From NCBI GenBank assembly GCA_023055355.1, contig JALJCS010000009.1, positions 47,212,501 to 47,276,500 on the forward strand: a stretch of DNA of 64,000 bases. The letters run 5' to 3'. The position numbers were made by a program, and so were the translations under genes. This document shows, piece by piece, positions 1-12,900 of this stretch (position 1 is the first letter of the stretch; each line of letters begins with the position of its first letter). This DNA is from Agelaius tricolor. Taxonomy: Eukaryota > Chordata > Aves > Passeriformes > Icteridae. A model generated the notes under the pieces. The model was not told the DNA's origin, did no database searches, and was given only the letters and a program-made list of their open reading frames with translations.

Positions 1-3000
1 TTAGAATTGTATGTTTGAGATTAATGTGAAAGAGAAACTTTTTGGAATTCTAAGGTGAGATATTTCAGCCAAGGAAAATGATTCTTTACTTTTGCATATA
101 TCTCCCCATGGTTTTTTAGCATCCTGATGGATTTAGGGGTAATTTGGTGTTTCCAACATCAACATGAAGACATTAAATTATGAGTTATTTTAATAGTTAG
201 TGCTTTGATTGACAAACTTGCTAAAGATGCTGCTTGAAAAATACTTTCTACAGGAGTAGAACTGAAATAAACTAATCAAGTTTAAAAAAAACCAGAAATC
301 TGAGTGTTTTTAGGACAATAATACAGTTCAGTGGCTTCCAAGGAGTTCCAGTGTAGAACTTTGAGAAAATGAAGTACAAAATTAGGTATTAACTAAAGGA
401 AAGAAGATATTTGTTTAGTGCTGTTGATGGCTTTCATAGGACTTGGCTCTGGATTTCACAAAATCTTCAACTTATTTCTACTCGTTTATTTGTGGAGGTA
501 CCTGTGTTTCCTTATTTCCAGGTATATCTCCAGTAGTTGTTCACAGAAAGAGCCACTCTTTGAAAATATCTTGTATCTTGCAGCTATTTGATGCTGAAAT
601 TGTGTATAAAAGCTTGGATCCAGTGCTGATGCTGGGAATATTTTATTGCTCACTAAAGAGCACTTTGTGGCTGTTTCGATAACCAGGTTTGTGTTCTGGA
701 AATGTTCAGGAATTCCAGGAGGCCATCAGAGCAGGAATATTGTTGTGTTTTTGTGATGAGAAAGAGAAGCATACTAGAGACTAGTGAAACAACATCCATA
801 GGTAGTAATCATCAGTAATAAAAGAACATCTCTGGAATAAAACTCATAAAGTGGTGAGTGTCAGTTTTAATTTACTTCAGCTAGAAGAAATAGATGAAAG
901 TGCACACTTCCATGATTAAGTTCAGCAAAAAAATCATATTTTTTTAATTCTAGAACATCCACATCTTTATATGGTCAGTGTCATATTTTTCTCTCTTGCA
1001 GTGCTGCTAGGAGTCCACCTACTCTGGGTGAGAAATCACTGAACAGAGTTATATTGTGTACTGAGAAACAGATTTAAACAGAACTCTCTTCATTTTGTCA
1101 CCATAGATGTCAAGATGAATTTGCAGCTCAGGACTTGTGGGAGAAAAAGATTCACACTTGCACTCCAGTTGACAAATATTGGAATATGTTTTAGAAGTCT
1201 GGCTTTTTTAACATTCAGACATCTTACACACCAGAATGACTGATTTATTCTGATAATGATACCGTTCTTTATGAACATTATCATGAAATTATCTGGAGCA
1301 CTAGGGCATTAATAATTAATATAAATTGCTGTAGAATTGAATTTTACAGAGAATGTATGAAACGATCTGTGGGGAAGGCAGAGGAACTCAGACTGTCTGA
1401 GGGTTTTTAGGCTCTCACAGAGCTTCAGATTAAGTCTTCTCTTACTGTGCTGAGTGTTTCCTTCTGGGATGCAGCAGGAGTGTCTTACACTTTTCCTTTT
1501 ACAGTTTTAATATTTAATATTTAATATTCTTTAAATTACTGAATGCTGCAGTAATAAATCCTTCATTCCAACCCGATTTATGCATCTTCTGTTCTACCCT
1601 CATTTGTGCACTGCTTTCATCACTGTGGTACCTAAGTCTTTCCCCAGTGATTTTTTAGAAGTTATCACCTATCCTCTTAAAGGGACAATATGTGTGCAGC
1701 AGAATGATTATTTTGTTTTAATTATGGATGACTACTCTCTCCTAGTCCTTTTCTGAACACTAGAGATATTTTACATAAGCAAATCTATTTTAAAAGAAAT
1801 TAATCTAAAATATGGATGTATTTTTGGTTTGGTTTTGTAATCTTTTTTTTTCAATACAGCTGACACTTCACAGGCTTGGAGGAAATTTCAGAACGTACCT
1901 TTCATGCATATGGAACCTGCCTCCTTCCACCAGACTGTTTCTGGTGTTTTAAGTTACACTACACTTAGCTATTCAGGAAGGTATTTTGGCATTGTGTCGG
2001 CTGGTTCCTGTTTAAAATAAAACACTGTTGTTCAGGTTGTATTTTCCACCTTTAGAGCATAAATATTAAAATCAACTAAATTCTTCCTTTTGTAAACAAT
2101 ATTATAAAAGCAAATATATAAAAACACCCTCTGAGATTACTGACGCTGCTTTTATTGAGGGTGAAATGTGAGTCTTTTATTAGAAGAGTTAATGTAGAAC
2201 ATAGCTCCATACAGATGGTATTAATTAAATAATATTTTAAAGCTTTTTTTCCAGAGATATGCAGCATTCCATAACTTCCCTACTAACTTCCAGCCTCCTT
2301 GTCAATACCTCACTTAGGTAAAACACAGCTTTGGCTTGACATTGCCCAGAGAGCAATGAGAGGCTTGAGAGCTTTTTTGCTTTGGCTTTGGTCTAGGGAA
2401 ACTCTGCTGTGGTTTGAAAGATTCCTGCTCCTTTCATTGCTCTCTGTTTTTCCCCTGCTGTTTCTGCCTCTCCCTCCTCACCCCATCTCCCAAAAGCTTC
2501 CCCCAGCAGGTGTAGCTTGAGCTATCCTTGAATTTCTCTCTTCTCATCTTGATATTACCACTCTGGTTCAGTTTGTCATTTGTCCTTGTGTCTTGGTTGT
2601 GAACTGCAGATGACTTGTTGCATAGTTCTGAATTGATTCCTCTCACATCCTGCTACCCTTGACTTGTCCCTCGTCCTCCACCTCCAAACACTCCCCGGTT
2701 TTGTAAATCTGGAGTGAGTGTGTTACACTGTGTGATCTCTGGTAATTTATAGCAGAATCTAATCCCTTCCCTCTCCGTGGTTCCTGGCTGTACCCTAATA
2801 ATAACTTATTAAATGCTTTAGACAGCTAAGCAATCTGTTCTGCCTATCTCAGATTTGTGTTTCAGTGCTCAAAGCCCATGTGGTTTTGTTTACCCCTGTC
2901 ACATGTGTGTCCACTTGTTTGCCTTGCTGTTTCCTGAACTCTGCCATTCTCACTCTTTCCCAGCACTGAAAGCCTTTCCATGACCTCGACACTTTTGGAA

Positions 3001-6000
3001 TTCTCCTTTCCTGATGCATCTGCCCTTCTCGGGGGACACAGAGCAGCTCAGCCCAGCAGGGGGGGTCCCACATGGTGCTGCAGAGGTGGTGTGGTGTGCA
3101 CAGCCTACAACTGGGGTCTCTGTCCAGAGTTATTCCCCCTGTGGTGACAAATACAGGGCTGAATTCCCTGGCTGCTGTCAGGTTTTATAGTCAGGAGATT
3201 ACCCCACAAAGAGACTGCAGAGGTTTCCCCTTAGAAGGGTAACTCTGACTTTGCAAGGCATGTCCTACAATAGAAAGTTTACTGGAATAGGAATTTACTT
3301 TACAAAGGAATATGATTTTTTGTTTTACTTGTTTTTAAAAGAAATACTTGGACCAGCAGACAGGCTGTGGTAGGTGGAACAGTATCACTAAAATGTGCTG
3401 ATATTGAAGACTGGGCTCAAATTCTGTCTCTTCCTGTGAGGCAGAAGTGGTTTCCTAGATTTTAACCCATAAAGTTTCTTGTTGCACCAGTCCCTACTGG
3501 CAACTATAAAAAATTATAGAGAAATGAGCATTTTTTTTCAAGGTGGTGTAAAACCAATAAATTTAGGACCTTCTAATGACATGTTTGTTGATATTTTTGG
3601 AGAGAGAGACTTAACTCACCAGATTTGTGCCTTCAGACATTCTCTGAGGAGTTATTTCTGAAGCGGCATTCCAGCCTTTCTGCTAGCCATATTGACTATT
3701 TAAAGCAAGACACTCTTTGCAGAAATTCTACTTGTAAAATGGAACGGTGTTTAAAATGTGACTGCTTGAAGAAGCCCTGCAGACTCCTCAGGAGGATTGT
3801 CAGGTTAGCACAGCGTGGTGGAGAGAGCCCAGGCCAGGGAGGTTATTCCAGCTCCTCAAAAAAGGGGAGAATTCTTGGTGGGGAGAGTCATTACCTAAGG
3901 AATGCAATGACAAAACAGCGCAGTATTCCAGGGTAGTACTGGACATTTTGCAGGATCATAAAAATCTTGGCTTCCATTCACGAGGGCCTTTAAGCAGCTG
4001 AATGATCCAACTACTTTCAAATGCTTAGCAGAACAAGTGTTACATTAGGGTTTGGAAATCTAACAAGCAAAACTACATGAAGTTCATTAAAATGAAAAAG
4101 AAAGTATTATATTTCTTTGAATTCGGGTAGAGAGCTGTGTTCCTCTGTAAATGAGAGGATGATCAGGGACTTGAAAACTGTGCAAATACCTTCTGGCTTC
4201 ATAGAAAGTCATTATTGTAATTCACAGTTTCAACAGAGGCTTCTCTCAGGAAAGATCTGGAGATTACTGGATTATAAAAATAAGTTGTTTGTTGTTTGGG
4301 GTTTTTTTAAATAATTGAGTGGAAAATAATTCTTGTTTTCATTCACGTTGAAAAAGATTCACGTGTTGGTTCCAGTTACACTATTTTGAATCTTTTAAAG
4401 GTTAGGATAGATTATTCCTGTTGCTCACAGCAAATCTCTGTACAGTAGTAGAATAGTTTGGTGAAGCTGATCTTGATTTTAAATGCTCACTGCTGTAATG
4501 TGGCCATTACCTGGTCCTGCAAACACTTGAGTTATAGCACAACTGAGGCTTTTTTTGGACAATTACTCCAAATTTTCTAGGCAGGCTTTGATAGCAGTTT
4601 GGCTGGACCAGCCTGCCAATCAATTATGGACAACTCCTCCATTTACCATAAAGTCTAGAGAAATAAGTGTGTGGTGGGGTTTTTATTCATATTTAGGGTG
4701 TTGGATAAGCAGGATGGATTTTGCGAACGCAAACCAGGAGACAAGAATGCAGGCCTGCACGTGCCATGCTCCTTCCTGATTCAGCTCTTAAGGGCTCATT
4801 CTAAAAATCTTGAATTTGTTGGTGTCAGTTGATCCAAAGTGGGGGAAGGGTGAGCAAGGTATGAACTGAAGGTATTTACATTTGAACACTAAGCAATTTC
4901 TGAAGAATGAGGTAGGAACTAGTTATTGCAAGAACTGGTCCTTAGTTTAATTAAACCCAGCTGGGCCTGGAAGAGATTGCAGCCAAAAGCCTGGGGCTGC
5001 TTGCCAGGAGCCTGTCACATTTGATAGCTCACACTGCTCTGAACTTGGCTGAGAGGGGTCAGGCACACAGCACAAACCGAGCTCTCCTCCTCTGTATCCA
5101 GGCTCGCTCAAAAATGCAGAGATGCTGCCAGCTGACTCGAAAGCCTCTCTCCTTTCAGCCTTGTTTGAAGAGGCCCCCGCGTTCTTGGAAGTGAGGGAGC
5201 CCAGCTCTGGGAAGACACGGGAAGGTGTTCTGCACGTGGAGCCACGGGCAGTGGCTGCTGCAGGATGCCCCGGGCATCGGCTCCCAGCAGAACCTCCCTG
5301 TGCCTCTGAGCTGGCAGCTGGAGCCAGCCCCTGTCCAGGGAAAGGTACACAGTGTATGCAACGCTGCTCACCGCTGCTGCTTTAGAACATCCCTGTGCCA
5401 GAAATGCCACCTTCTTTTTAGGGTACCTCCCCCTTGGGTTTTTGTAGCTTTGTTAAAGATGAGAAAAGGTTGTGCAGTGTAATCTAGCACCTGATGAATT
5501 TCACATTGCTTTCCCTCCTTGATAACTACCTGAAAGATAGGATAAACCAACAATTTTAAAGGAATAGTAAACATGTAGTTAAAGACAATTAATTTGCTAT
5601 TGAACTACACCTTTCCTTGTAAACTCGTGTGGTGAGTATAACTATTCATGTTGTTTGAAAGAGCTAAGCAGGCAGCTCTTTTCCCCATAGAGATCCCTTG
5701 GGTTTCCTGTGTCCATTTTCTCTTTTTTTCTCTCTTGTGTCCATAACTACCATGGGAGAAATCTCTCAGCCTCTCCAGAAAAGCATTTCCACTTTGCCTA
5801 AATAATTAAATATTACTTGGACCAGAGGACTGGAACCTCTACTAAGGGCTTATTTTTCCCCCTTTTTCTTTATTCTTTGTTTCCCTGGTACCCAGTGAAT
5901 ACTTAATTATAAGCTGGAAAAGTCCAACTAGAGAGATGAAATCAGGGAAGATCCTCTAGGTCAGGGGAATTGGCTTTCAAACAGCATTGTCCCACTGGAG

Positions 6001-9000
6001 TGAAACAAAGTTATCCTTCCACAGCTGAAGATCTGGTTCGTTTAATCCAAAGTACTGCCCTTCTCCATTTTCATAATAAAGACATTCAAGGAACACTTCT
6101 GTGGCAGAACTCAAACTGCTATGAACCTGATTACTCAACGTCAAAATAAAGGTTGCACAGGTTGATTATTACTGAATTTAGCAAGTAATATACAGAAATA
6201 AAGCGCATGAAGTGAGGGGTTTACCTATCCTGGGGAACAAGTAATGGGGTATGGAGATTCAGAAAAGAACTCTAGGAATGTGAATCATCCACACCACTGT
6301 CTGGTTGCAATGAAAGCTTGCTACCAGTGCAATTTAGTGCTACTAAATTCAAAGATAATCTATAAATCTCCTTCCTGCTCATGTAAACATAAATATGTAG
6401 CATCTTTGTCATTTTTGGATGATATTCTCATCAGGGAGGCAGCTGCAAGGAATGCATTGTCTTCTCTTGTATTCTATTTAACACATCTACTTAGGTAGAG
6501 GGAATGTGTTTCAAATGTGGTCTGGACAGAGACAAAAATCAGGAACAGATTTCTTGGCCATTTTATTGTGTAAGCAGAAACACCGTGAGGGAAACACTCT
6601 GAGGGCAAAGTTGAACACTGGGTGTTCAAGTACAGTGATTTTGGCAGTCAGGTACTAGAAATGGATATTTAGATGCCAGATGTGTGTGTTTATACTTGAA
6701 CTGAGTTCCACCTTTTTAGAGTACAGCACCTCTTTTCATTTGGTCAGGTGTAAAAATTGTTTACAATGAAGAGAGGCAAAGCTGACCTAAGTCTTGGATT
6801 CTAATGGTGTGATGTGGGTGGCTGGGCAGAATCTCAATGCATCATTGATTATTTTGTGTCCTCTTATACATTGCAAAGGTTGAAAATCTGCCTAATTTAG
6901 CCCAGTTCAAGCTTTCAATAACCTGGATCCCTGAGCATTGCCCATTGTTGGATTGAGATAGAGCATGAAAGTCAGTGTGGATCCAGTTGAGGCCCATGAG
7001 CAGAAGTCTGTGGTGTTGTAGGACATTTTTCCTGGTGTTCATGTTAGGAATTCAGCTGCCTGATATCTGCTGGCATTAGCAGCACTCAGAGTTGCTTTAG
7101 GCTACACCAGTCCCATGTTCTCTCAGGCACCAGGTGAAAAATTCAGTGTACTGTAGGCACTTGATCCCAATCCTATTTAACTTGAGCAGTCCTCTTGTGG
7201 CAATCCTGCTTTGCCTCATGGTCTTGGTTGTAGCAGAAGGACTGCAAGGGCTTTTCATCCTTTGGTCTTGCTTCAGTGGTCACTGTTAACCAGCAACAGG
7301 GTGTAAATAGAGCAGCCCATCATGCCTGTGAGGCCTGCTGCAATATTGATTTATATTACATTCAAAGCAGTGATGTAGTCTATTAAAGTGACGTTGTGGA
7401 TTTTAGTCTGACCCTCAGTTTTACATAGACAGCATCAGTGTTGTCAATTACAGATTAATTCTCATTTTTCCCTTCCTTGAGCTCCAGGGCAATATTTTAA
7501 AATACTGTGGAGGGATTGTTGAGGTTTAGGAATGGTATTCTCCAGTTTAGTGTTCCCATTGGAACCCCCTACACCCCGTCCTGGCCAAAAGAAGTAGACA
7601 GGATTTTCTTTACTGCTTTTATTCACTTCATAATTTTTGTTTTCCCTTTCTTCCCATCACAAGTTTTGTTTAGCTTTTCTTTGTTTTTTTCCCTCTCTTG
7701 TCATTCAATTTTTAACTTTTCCCATGGCACTTGAAAGATACTGAATTTCAATCATGTTAATCATAGGTTTAAAGTGCACCTTAATTGTAGATATCTCTCT
7801 ACTTGTTTCCTTTTTCTTTTATACTTTTTTAAAAACTTTTTTATGGATAAATAGTGGATAACTTCAATTTCCAATCTTGGGTTACATTTTTTTTATTGTT
7901 TTTATTTCAAGCTCTCTATTTTAAAGCTAATTGCACATTTCATCTGAAGTCTAGATACCTCCTTAGCAATCAGGAGCATTTTCCAAAGTATTTTTTTCCC
8001 TGTTTTTGACCAAAAAGCAAAAACTGACATTTGTTTGTAGCAGCACTAGGTTGTAGTACAGTAAAACTAAAAGCAAAGCACTGCCAAGTTTTCCAGCTGG
8101 AATTTCCCCCCTCAGCTGTGCTGATCCTCCTTTCTGTTCCTTTGAATAATTAGTGATGTTCCTGAGTGCTTCTTTTATCAGCAGGGATAATCTCTGTACG
8201 TCAGCCTTGCAGCTTTCCATGCGGTCCAGGACATGTTTGCTTCAAATATAAACAAATCTTGCAGTACACTTTGTCCACCCCAAATGGCAGCACTTTTTGG
8301 ATGGGTACACTTCAGACCAGCACTGCCAGGATCAGACTTTCCTCAATCTTTTTTAACCCCATCTCTTGATGATTTAGTTATTTTTCAATATTTGTGCTGT
8401 CACTTCAAAGACGTCCTAATACAAGGACATATCTCAGATTTTTGCATAATTTGTCTTATCCAAAAGGAAAAACAGATTTGTGCTGCTCAAGAGCAGCCTG
8501 TGGGAGATATTTCAGGCTGCTGGTGATTCAGCAGCTCATGAGAAGTTTTGCAGCTCTGATGGTGCATTAGTGAGAAAAGTATATAGAGACTAATCAGGAT
8601 AAAAAGGGGCAAAGTCTTTTATTAGTTTTAGTATTGCATCAATGTCATGCTTGATGGGAGTTTACTCATGTTCATAAATATTCAATGAAATAATAAAATT
8701 CAAGGATAACTGAATCGTGTTTGACTCAGTTTTGTCTTTACTCACACTTGGATTGGCAATTTAATAGTAAAGATATAAAATCTATTTCCACTTCATGCCA
8801 CACATTTTTGGTGCAATTATTTGTTACTATTTTCACATCATCTTAAAGAAAAATTTGCAGTGTAATATTGTCCTGCAATGTAACAAATGCCCAGAGATTG
8901 CCAAGAGTCCTCAAACTTTTACCTTCTCAACTTTCTCTAATGTGACTTTTATCTAACTTTTACTCTAGTTCCTAATGTTTCTTTCGTCTAGAAAAAAAAT

Positions 9001-9464
9001 CCAACCTCACAAACAAAAAACTCAAAAACCAAAACACCTCCAGTTAGTTCCTATATAGTAAACCCCAAACAAATAAGTAAGAAAACAAAGAAAACACCTT
9101 CATGTCTTGGTATTTGGTTAGAGACACTCCTAGTGAAAGAGCAGAGTGATGACAAGGAGGGAGAATGCTGAAATTAAAAAGACTTGCAGGCAGGAACAAA
9201 GGTAGAAGCATTTGCTTTGAACCTGGGAGCTTCCCAAGCGTGTCCCAGGTGTGGGCCACATGAGCTGGGGAAGGAATGTGGCTCTGAGAGGTGATGACAG
9301 CTCCCAGTCTGTTCTGCCTCAGTCCCAACATGCACCGGTGCATCTGTTGTGCATTTCCAAAGGATTTGTCTTTTTCTTGCTTTCTCTTTCCCTTGGTAAA
9401 TTATTTAAACAATTTAAGTTAAAATTGAAACCATTATTCTGAACAGAAGCACAGAAAATCTCTG
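1..9464. other. AT-rich non-coding stretch, no gene recognised
   Basis: I see no exon, RNA gene or clear mobile element here. Open frames are below about 105 codons, lie in several frames at once and match no family I know. A small tandem TTAATAT repeat sits at 1507-1528. A GC-richer patch at about 5100-5400 is open on both strands but has no recognisable domain. The base composition fits intergenic or intronic bird DNA. Highly decayed repeats could be present that reading by eye cannot detect. Confidence 0.6.
1507..1528. repeat. short (TTAATAT)3 tandem repeat
   Basis: Three consecutive copies of a 7-bp AT-only word. This is simple sequence with no other visible significance. Confidence 0.8.
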
Positions 9465-9720
9465 AAAGAAGATGTCTTCTGTAATGACAGGCTGAGAGAG
9501 TTGGGATTATTCACCCTGGAGAAATCTTACAGGATTTTCCAGTACCTGAAAGGAGCCTACAAGAGAGCTGAGAGGGAATTTTTAGGATAGGACAAGGGGT
9601 AAATTCTGCCTCACCACTCAGGCCCTAACCATTAGAGCCAGACTGAAAAGATAAATGTTAAGAGCTATGTAAAAGGTTGTGTGTTCCATCCATTTTCATC
9701 AGGCAAGAAATCTAGCTGGT
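9465..9720 (+). mobile_element. CR1 LINE fragment, interior part, plus strand
   Basis: The stretch reads like the familiar late part of avian CR1: GGCTGAGAGAGTTGGG, then a 'CACCCTGGAGAA' segment, then a 'CTGAAAGGAGCCTACAAG' segment, and 'GATAGGACAAGGGG' near 9580-9600. CR1 is the dominant LINE of birds and is normally cut off at its 5' end. This copy is old: it has many substitutions and small deletions, and its 3' terminus cannot be followed beyond about 9720. No coding capacity remains. Confidence 0.8.
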
Positions 9721-9850
9721 TTTGTCAGAAGAGAACAATAATGTAAATTAATTTTGATATCATACTCAGCTTGTAAGATATCAGCCAGTCATCAGTGGAG
9801 CCTGGATCCTGGCTCAGAATGTTACTGTGTTTAAGAGAAAATGCTGTGTG

Positions 9851-9920
9851 GAATAGAAATCATAACATCATTTAGGTTGGAAAAGACCTTTAAGACCATC
9901 ACGTCCAACTGTAAACTCCA
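9851..9920 (-). mobile_element. CR1 LINE 3' end fragment, minus strand
   Basis: The plus strand shows 'CATCATTTAGGTTGGAAAAG' followed by 'ACCTTTAAGACCATCACGTC', which is the reverse complement of the CR1 3' end (GGTCTTTTCCAACCTAAATG). Only about 70 bp are recognisable. It lies head-to-head with the plus-strand CR1 piece 130 bp to the left, so two separate insertions are likely. Confidence 0.75.
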
Positions 9921-12900
9921 TAAATATTCCATTAGTAATTTGTTCAATTTACTGTGAACACCAGTAAATAATAGAAGCAGGACTGTAGGATACAGTGAGA
10001 AAGGTGAAGAAATAGGAAAGAGAACAAATGCTTGCTTGGTTTTGTTGTGAAGTTTATTTCAGAGAGTCCAATTATTGCACAGAAATTAAGAGCTGTGACC
10101 TCAAATGGTTGACAAAACCATCTTCCAAAATTGCTAATAAGTGTACAAGTTATTGCAGTTTTAGAAGGAAACAAACAAACCAAGCAACCCTCCCAAATCT
10201 AGGGCTCAGTCAAACACCTGCAGAGTCCCAAGGCAGGGCTGGCTGTGCAGCTGGCTGAGGGGAAGATTATTTGTAACCTCCCTGGTCCCTTCTCATATCC
10301 ATTATCCAGGTCATTAGGGGCTTTTTTATTGTCCCCACAGCTGGAATCCAGAGCAGGCTTGTGCTGGGACAATAAATCTGGTGTAGAAAACGTGAGGTTC
10401 TGAACTCATTTTGGCAGGTTTTTAATTTCTTTATGATTTTCAGAAGTCCCTGCAGCCAAGCAGAGAGGAACAAAGTTGAGGTCTGTGCAATTGCCGGTAT
10501 CCTTGTCTTATATACCAGGGCTGAAGGGAATCATCTGCTCCTCAGATGTTTTTATTTATTATTTTTGTGCAACGAGAGCTAATCTGCAGTAATAACGAAG
10601 ATTTATTATAAATGTAATAAACTGCTTTTAAAACTCCAAGTGACTGTGGAGTGGCTTTGGTTCAATGAACTAGTGGAGATTTCTGGACTTGGAGCATCTC
10701 TCATGAAGGCAGAAGCTTCTGAATTCAGGATTGCGCTAAAGCAAAAATAAAACCAAGAAATAAACACTTGCAGGAGAAGATCTCAGGCAGGGTGGTCCCC
10801 AGCCTTGTTGGTCTCAGTGTTTCTGTTTTGCTGAGGAAAGAAAGAGAAGCAATGTGAGACATTGCCCCAGATGTGGGGCCTTCACGCTGGCCACCAGCCA
10901 GGAGAAAGCAGAGAGCAAAAACAATTTCCAGGATGAGATAGGAGAGGGGGAAAGAGGTGGAAAGGAGCAGCACTCAGCTGTGTGGGTCTTTGCCTTTCTG
11001 CTTTTATTGTGGCTGTGAAATGCACAGAATTGCTGCATTTTTGGGGAAAGCTGTGGAAATCACCCCATTTCTCATTTCTTTTGGTGGAGCTTGAGCTTTT
11101 TGTTCCTCTTGACCCAAAGACACAGAAAATCAGGTCCATCATTGAGATCTCCCCTCTGTCCTTTCCTCCTCTGTCTCTAACTATATAACCGTGGTTATGT
11201 AGCTTCTGGTAGCAAAAGCCACAAGAAATGGGGACATTTCCCACAGTCCTCTAATTTAAAACTGTTGAGAGTAATCTGACTGCATCTGTAATTTCTTTTC
11301 AGATAAAAATCAAAGCAACTGGTAAAGACAAGGTCATTTGACCCTAAAGTTCATAATGTGAACTCTGCCTCAAATAATTTAGGATGGAGTTTTCATAAAA
11401 TACTTTCCTAGTTGTTGAGAAGTGGAGCTCAAACAAAGCACAACTTGATTTTTAGGTAAAAAACCCCCAACATTTTTAACATTAAACCGAAACCTCAGAC
11501 TGTACCAAAGTAAAATTTTTTTTCGATCTTCTCTCTTCTGTCCTTTCTTTCCATAACCTGAAATTATTAATAGTTCTCATTCTATACTGGCCAACATTTT
11601 GTTTTTTCATGTGCTTAAAAAAAATTAAGCAGAGTCTTTTTGCTTAAGAAACCGAGAGTAAGTGCCCTTCTGAAAGTGTCATTTATAGATTTTCTCTTTC
11701 CCAAAGCATCCACATCCTCTATTTGGATGATTAAATTCATTTTAATGTAGTGCCAGCTGGGTGGGATTGTTGCCCTCCATCAGAGAATCACTGTAAGCAG
11801 ATAACCTGCTTTGTTTATATTATTCTCATGTAGAAGGCTGGTTTCTGTCTCTGAACCTGCTAAATCTTTGGGGATATGTCAGCTCTTTCATCTTTTCCCC
11901 GAGCTTGTTTTAGAATGGCATTCAGTGGCACTGTGGATGTGGTAGGATTTGCTGCACAAGTGATAAAGTTATCAAATTGTGAGTCTTTCTCCATGCAGTA
12001 GTTTAACTTCCCCTTGTGAAGTCAAGTTGCCTTTTGGGCTCTTTTCTGCTCTCTATTCCCCCTCTGTGACAATAGCCAAAACAAGGAGTTTTAAAATCTT
12101 TACAGACGTGAACAGGACCTTAAAAACTGGTGCCAAAAAATCACAAAACCTTGTCCTGTGAGATTAATCCCAGCTTCTTGACAGTACTGGACCTTTCAGA
12201 AAATCACATTTTCCCAGGTGCTAAAGGCAATGATACCACGCCCATCACTTCCTTCACTCATCAGACAGAACAGGATTTAAATACACCTCAGTCCTGTATT
12301 AATATATGCATTCTGTATAGTTTTGCCATCCTTATTTGTTAAGGAACAGAATTTCTTATCTCATCATGAATTTTCAACCCTTATCTGTAGTGGGTTTATA
12401 ACTAATTGGCTCTTCTCCTGTTATGATCATATTTTTCCATATGAAATCAATTCTAATTGGATTGAATCTTAGCAAGAAAGGCCAAATGTTGCCAGAGAAA
12501 ATGTGCTCTAGTCAGTAAATCTTGTGGTTGCACACAGATGACATTACTGAAATAGATAATCCTCTACAGATGCATTAATTTCATAATCTAAAAATGCTCT
12601 CTGAAGTATTTTACAGGAACAAATAAAGGCCAGCTAGATGACACAGCTTGCAATGGTAAATAAATAATTGCTAACGCAAGTCTGCAATTTCAAAAAACTT
12701 TTAAAACCAGCATCTCCCACTCGATCAAAATTTGTAACACTACTTTTCCCACAGAATCTCTCTGTAACCATATTTACAAACTCAGTTATTTTACAGAAAT
12801 AGGTGATCAAAGCTTAGAAGAACCTGTAGCAAATCCTGTTTGCTTGACAGTTGGAGCAGTTGGCATCCAGCCTGGTGTCCTGAGGTTATGCTGCCAAGGG

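Noticed and set aside
5100..5400. GC-richer patch open on both strands for 85-100 codons, with AG- and GT-like sites nearby.
   Set aside because: No recognisable protein similarity, competing frames on both strands, and no convincing exon boundaries.
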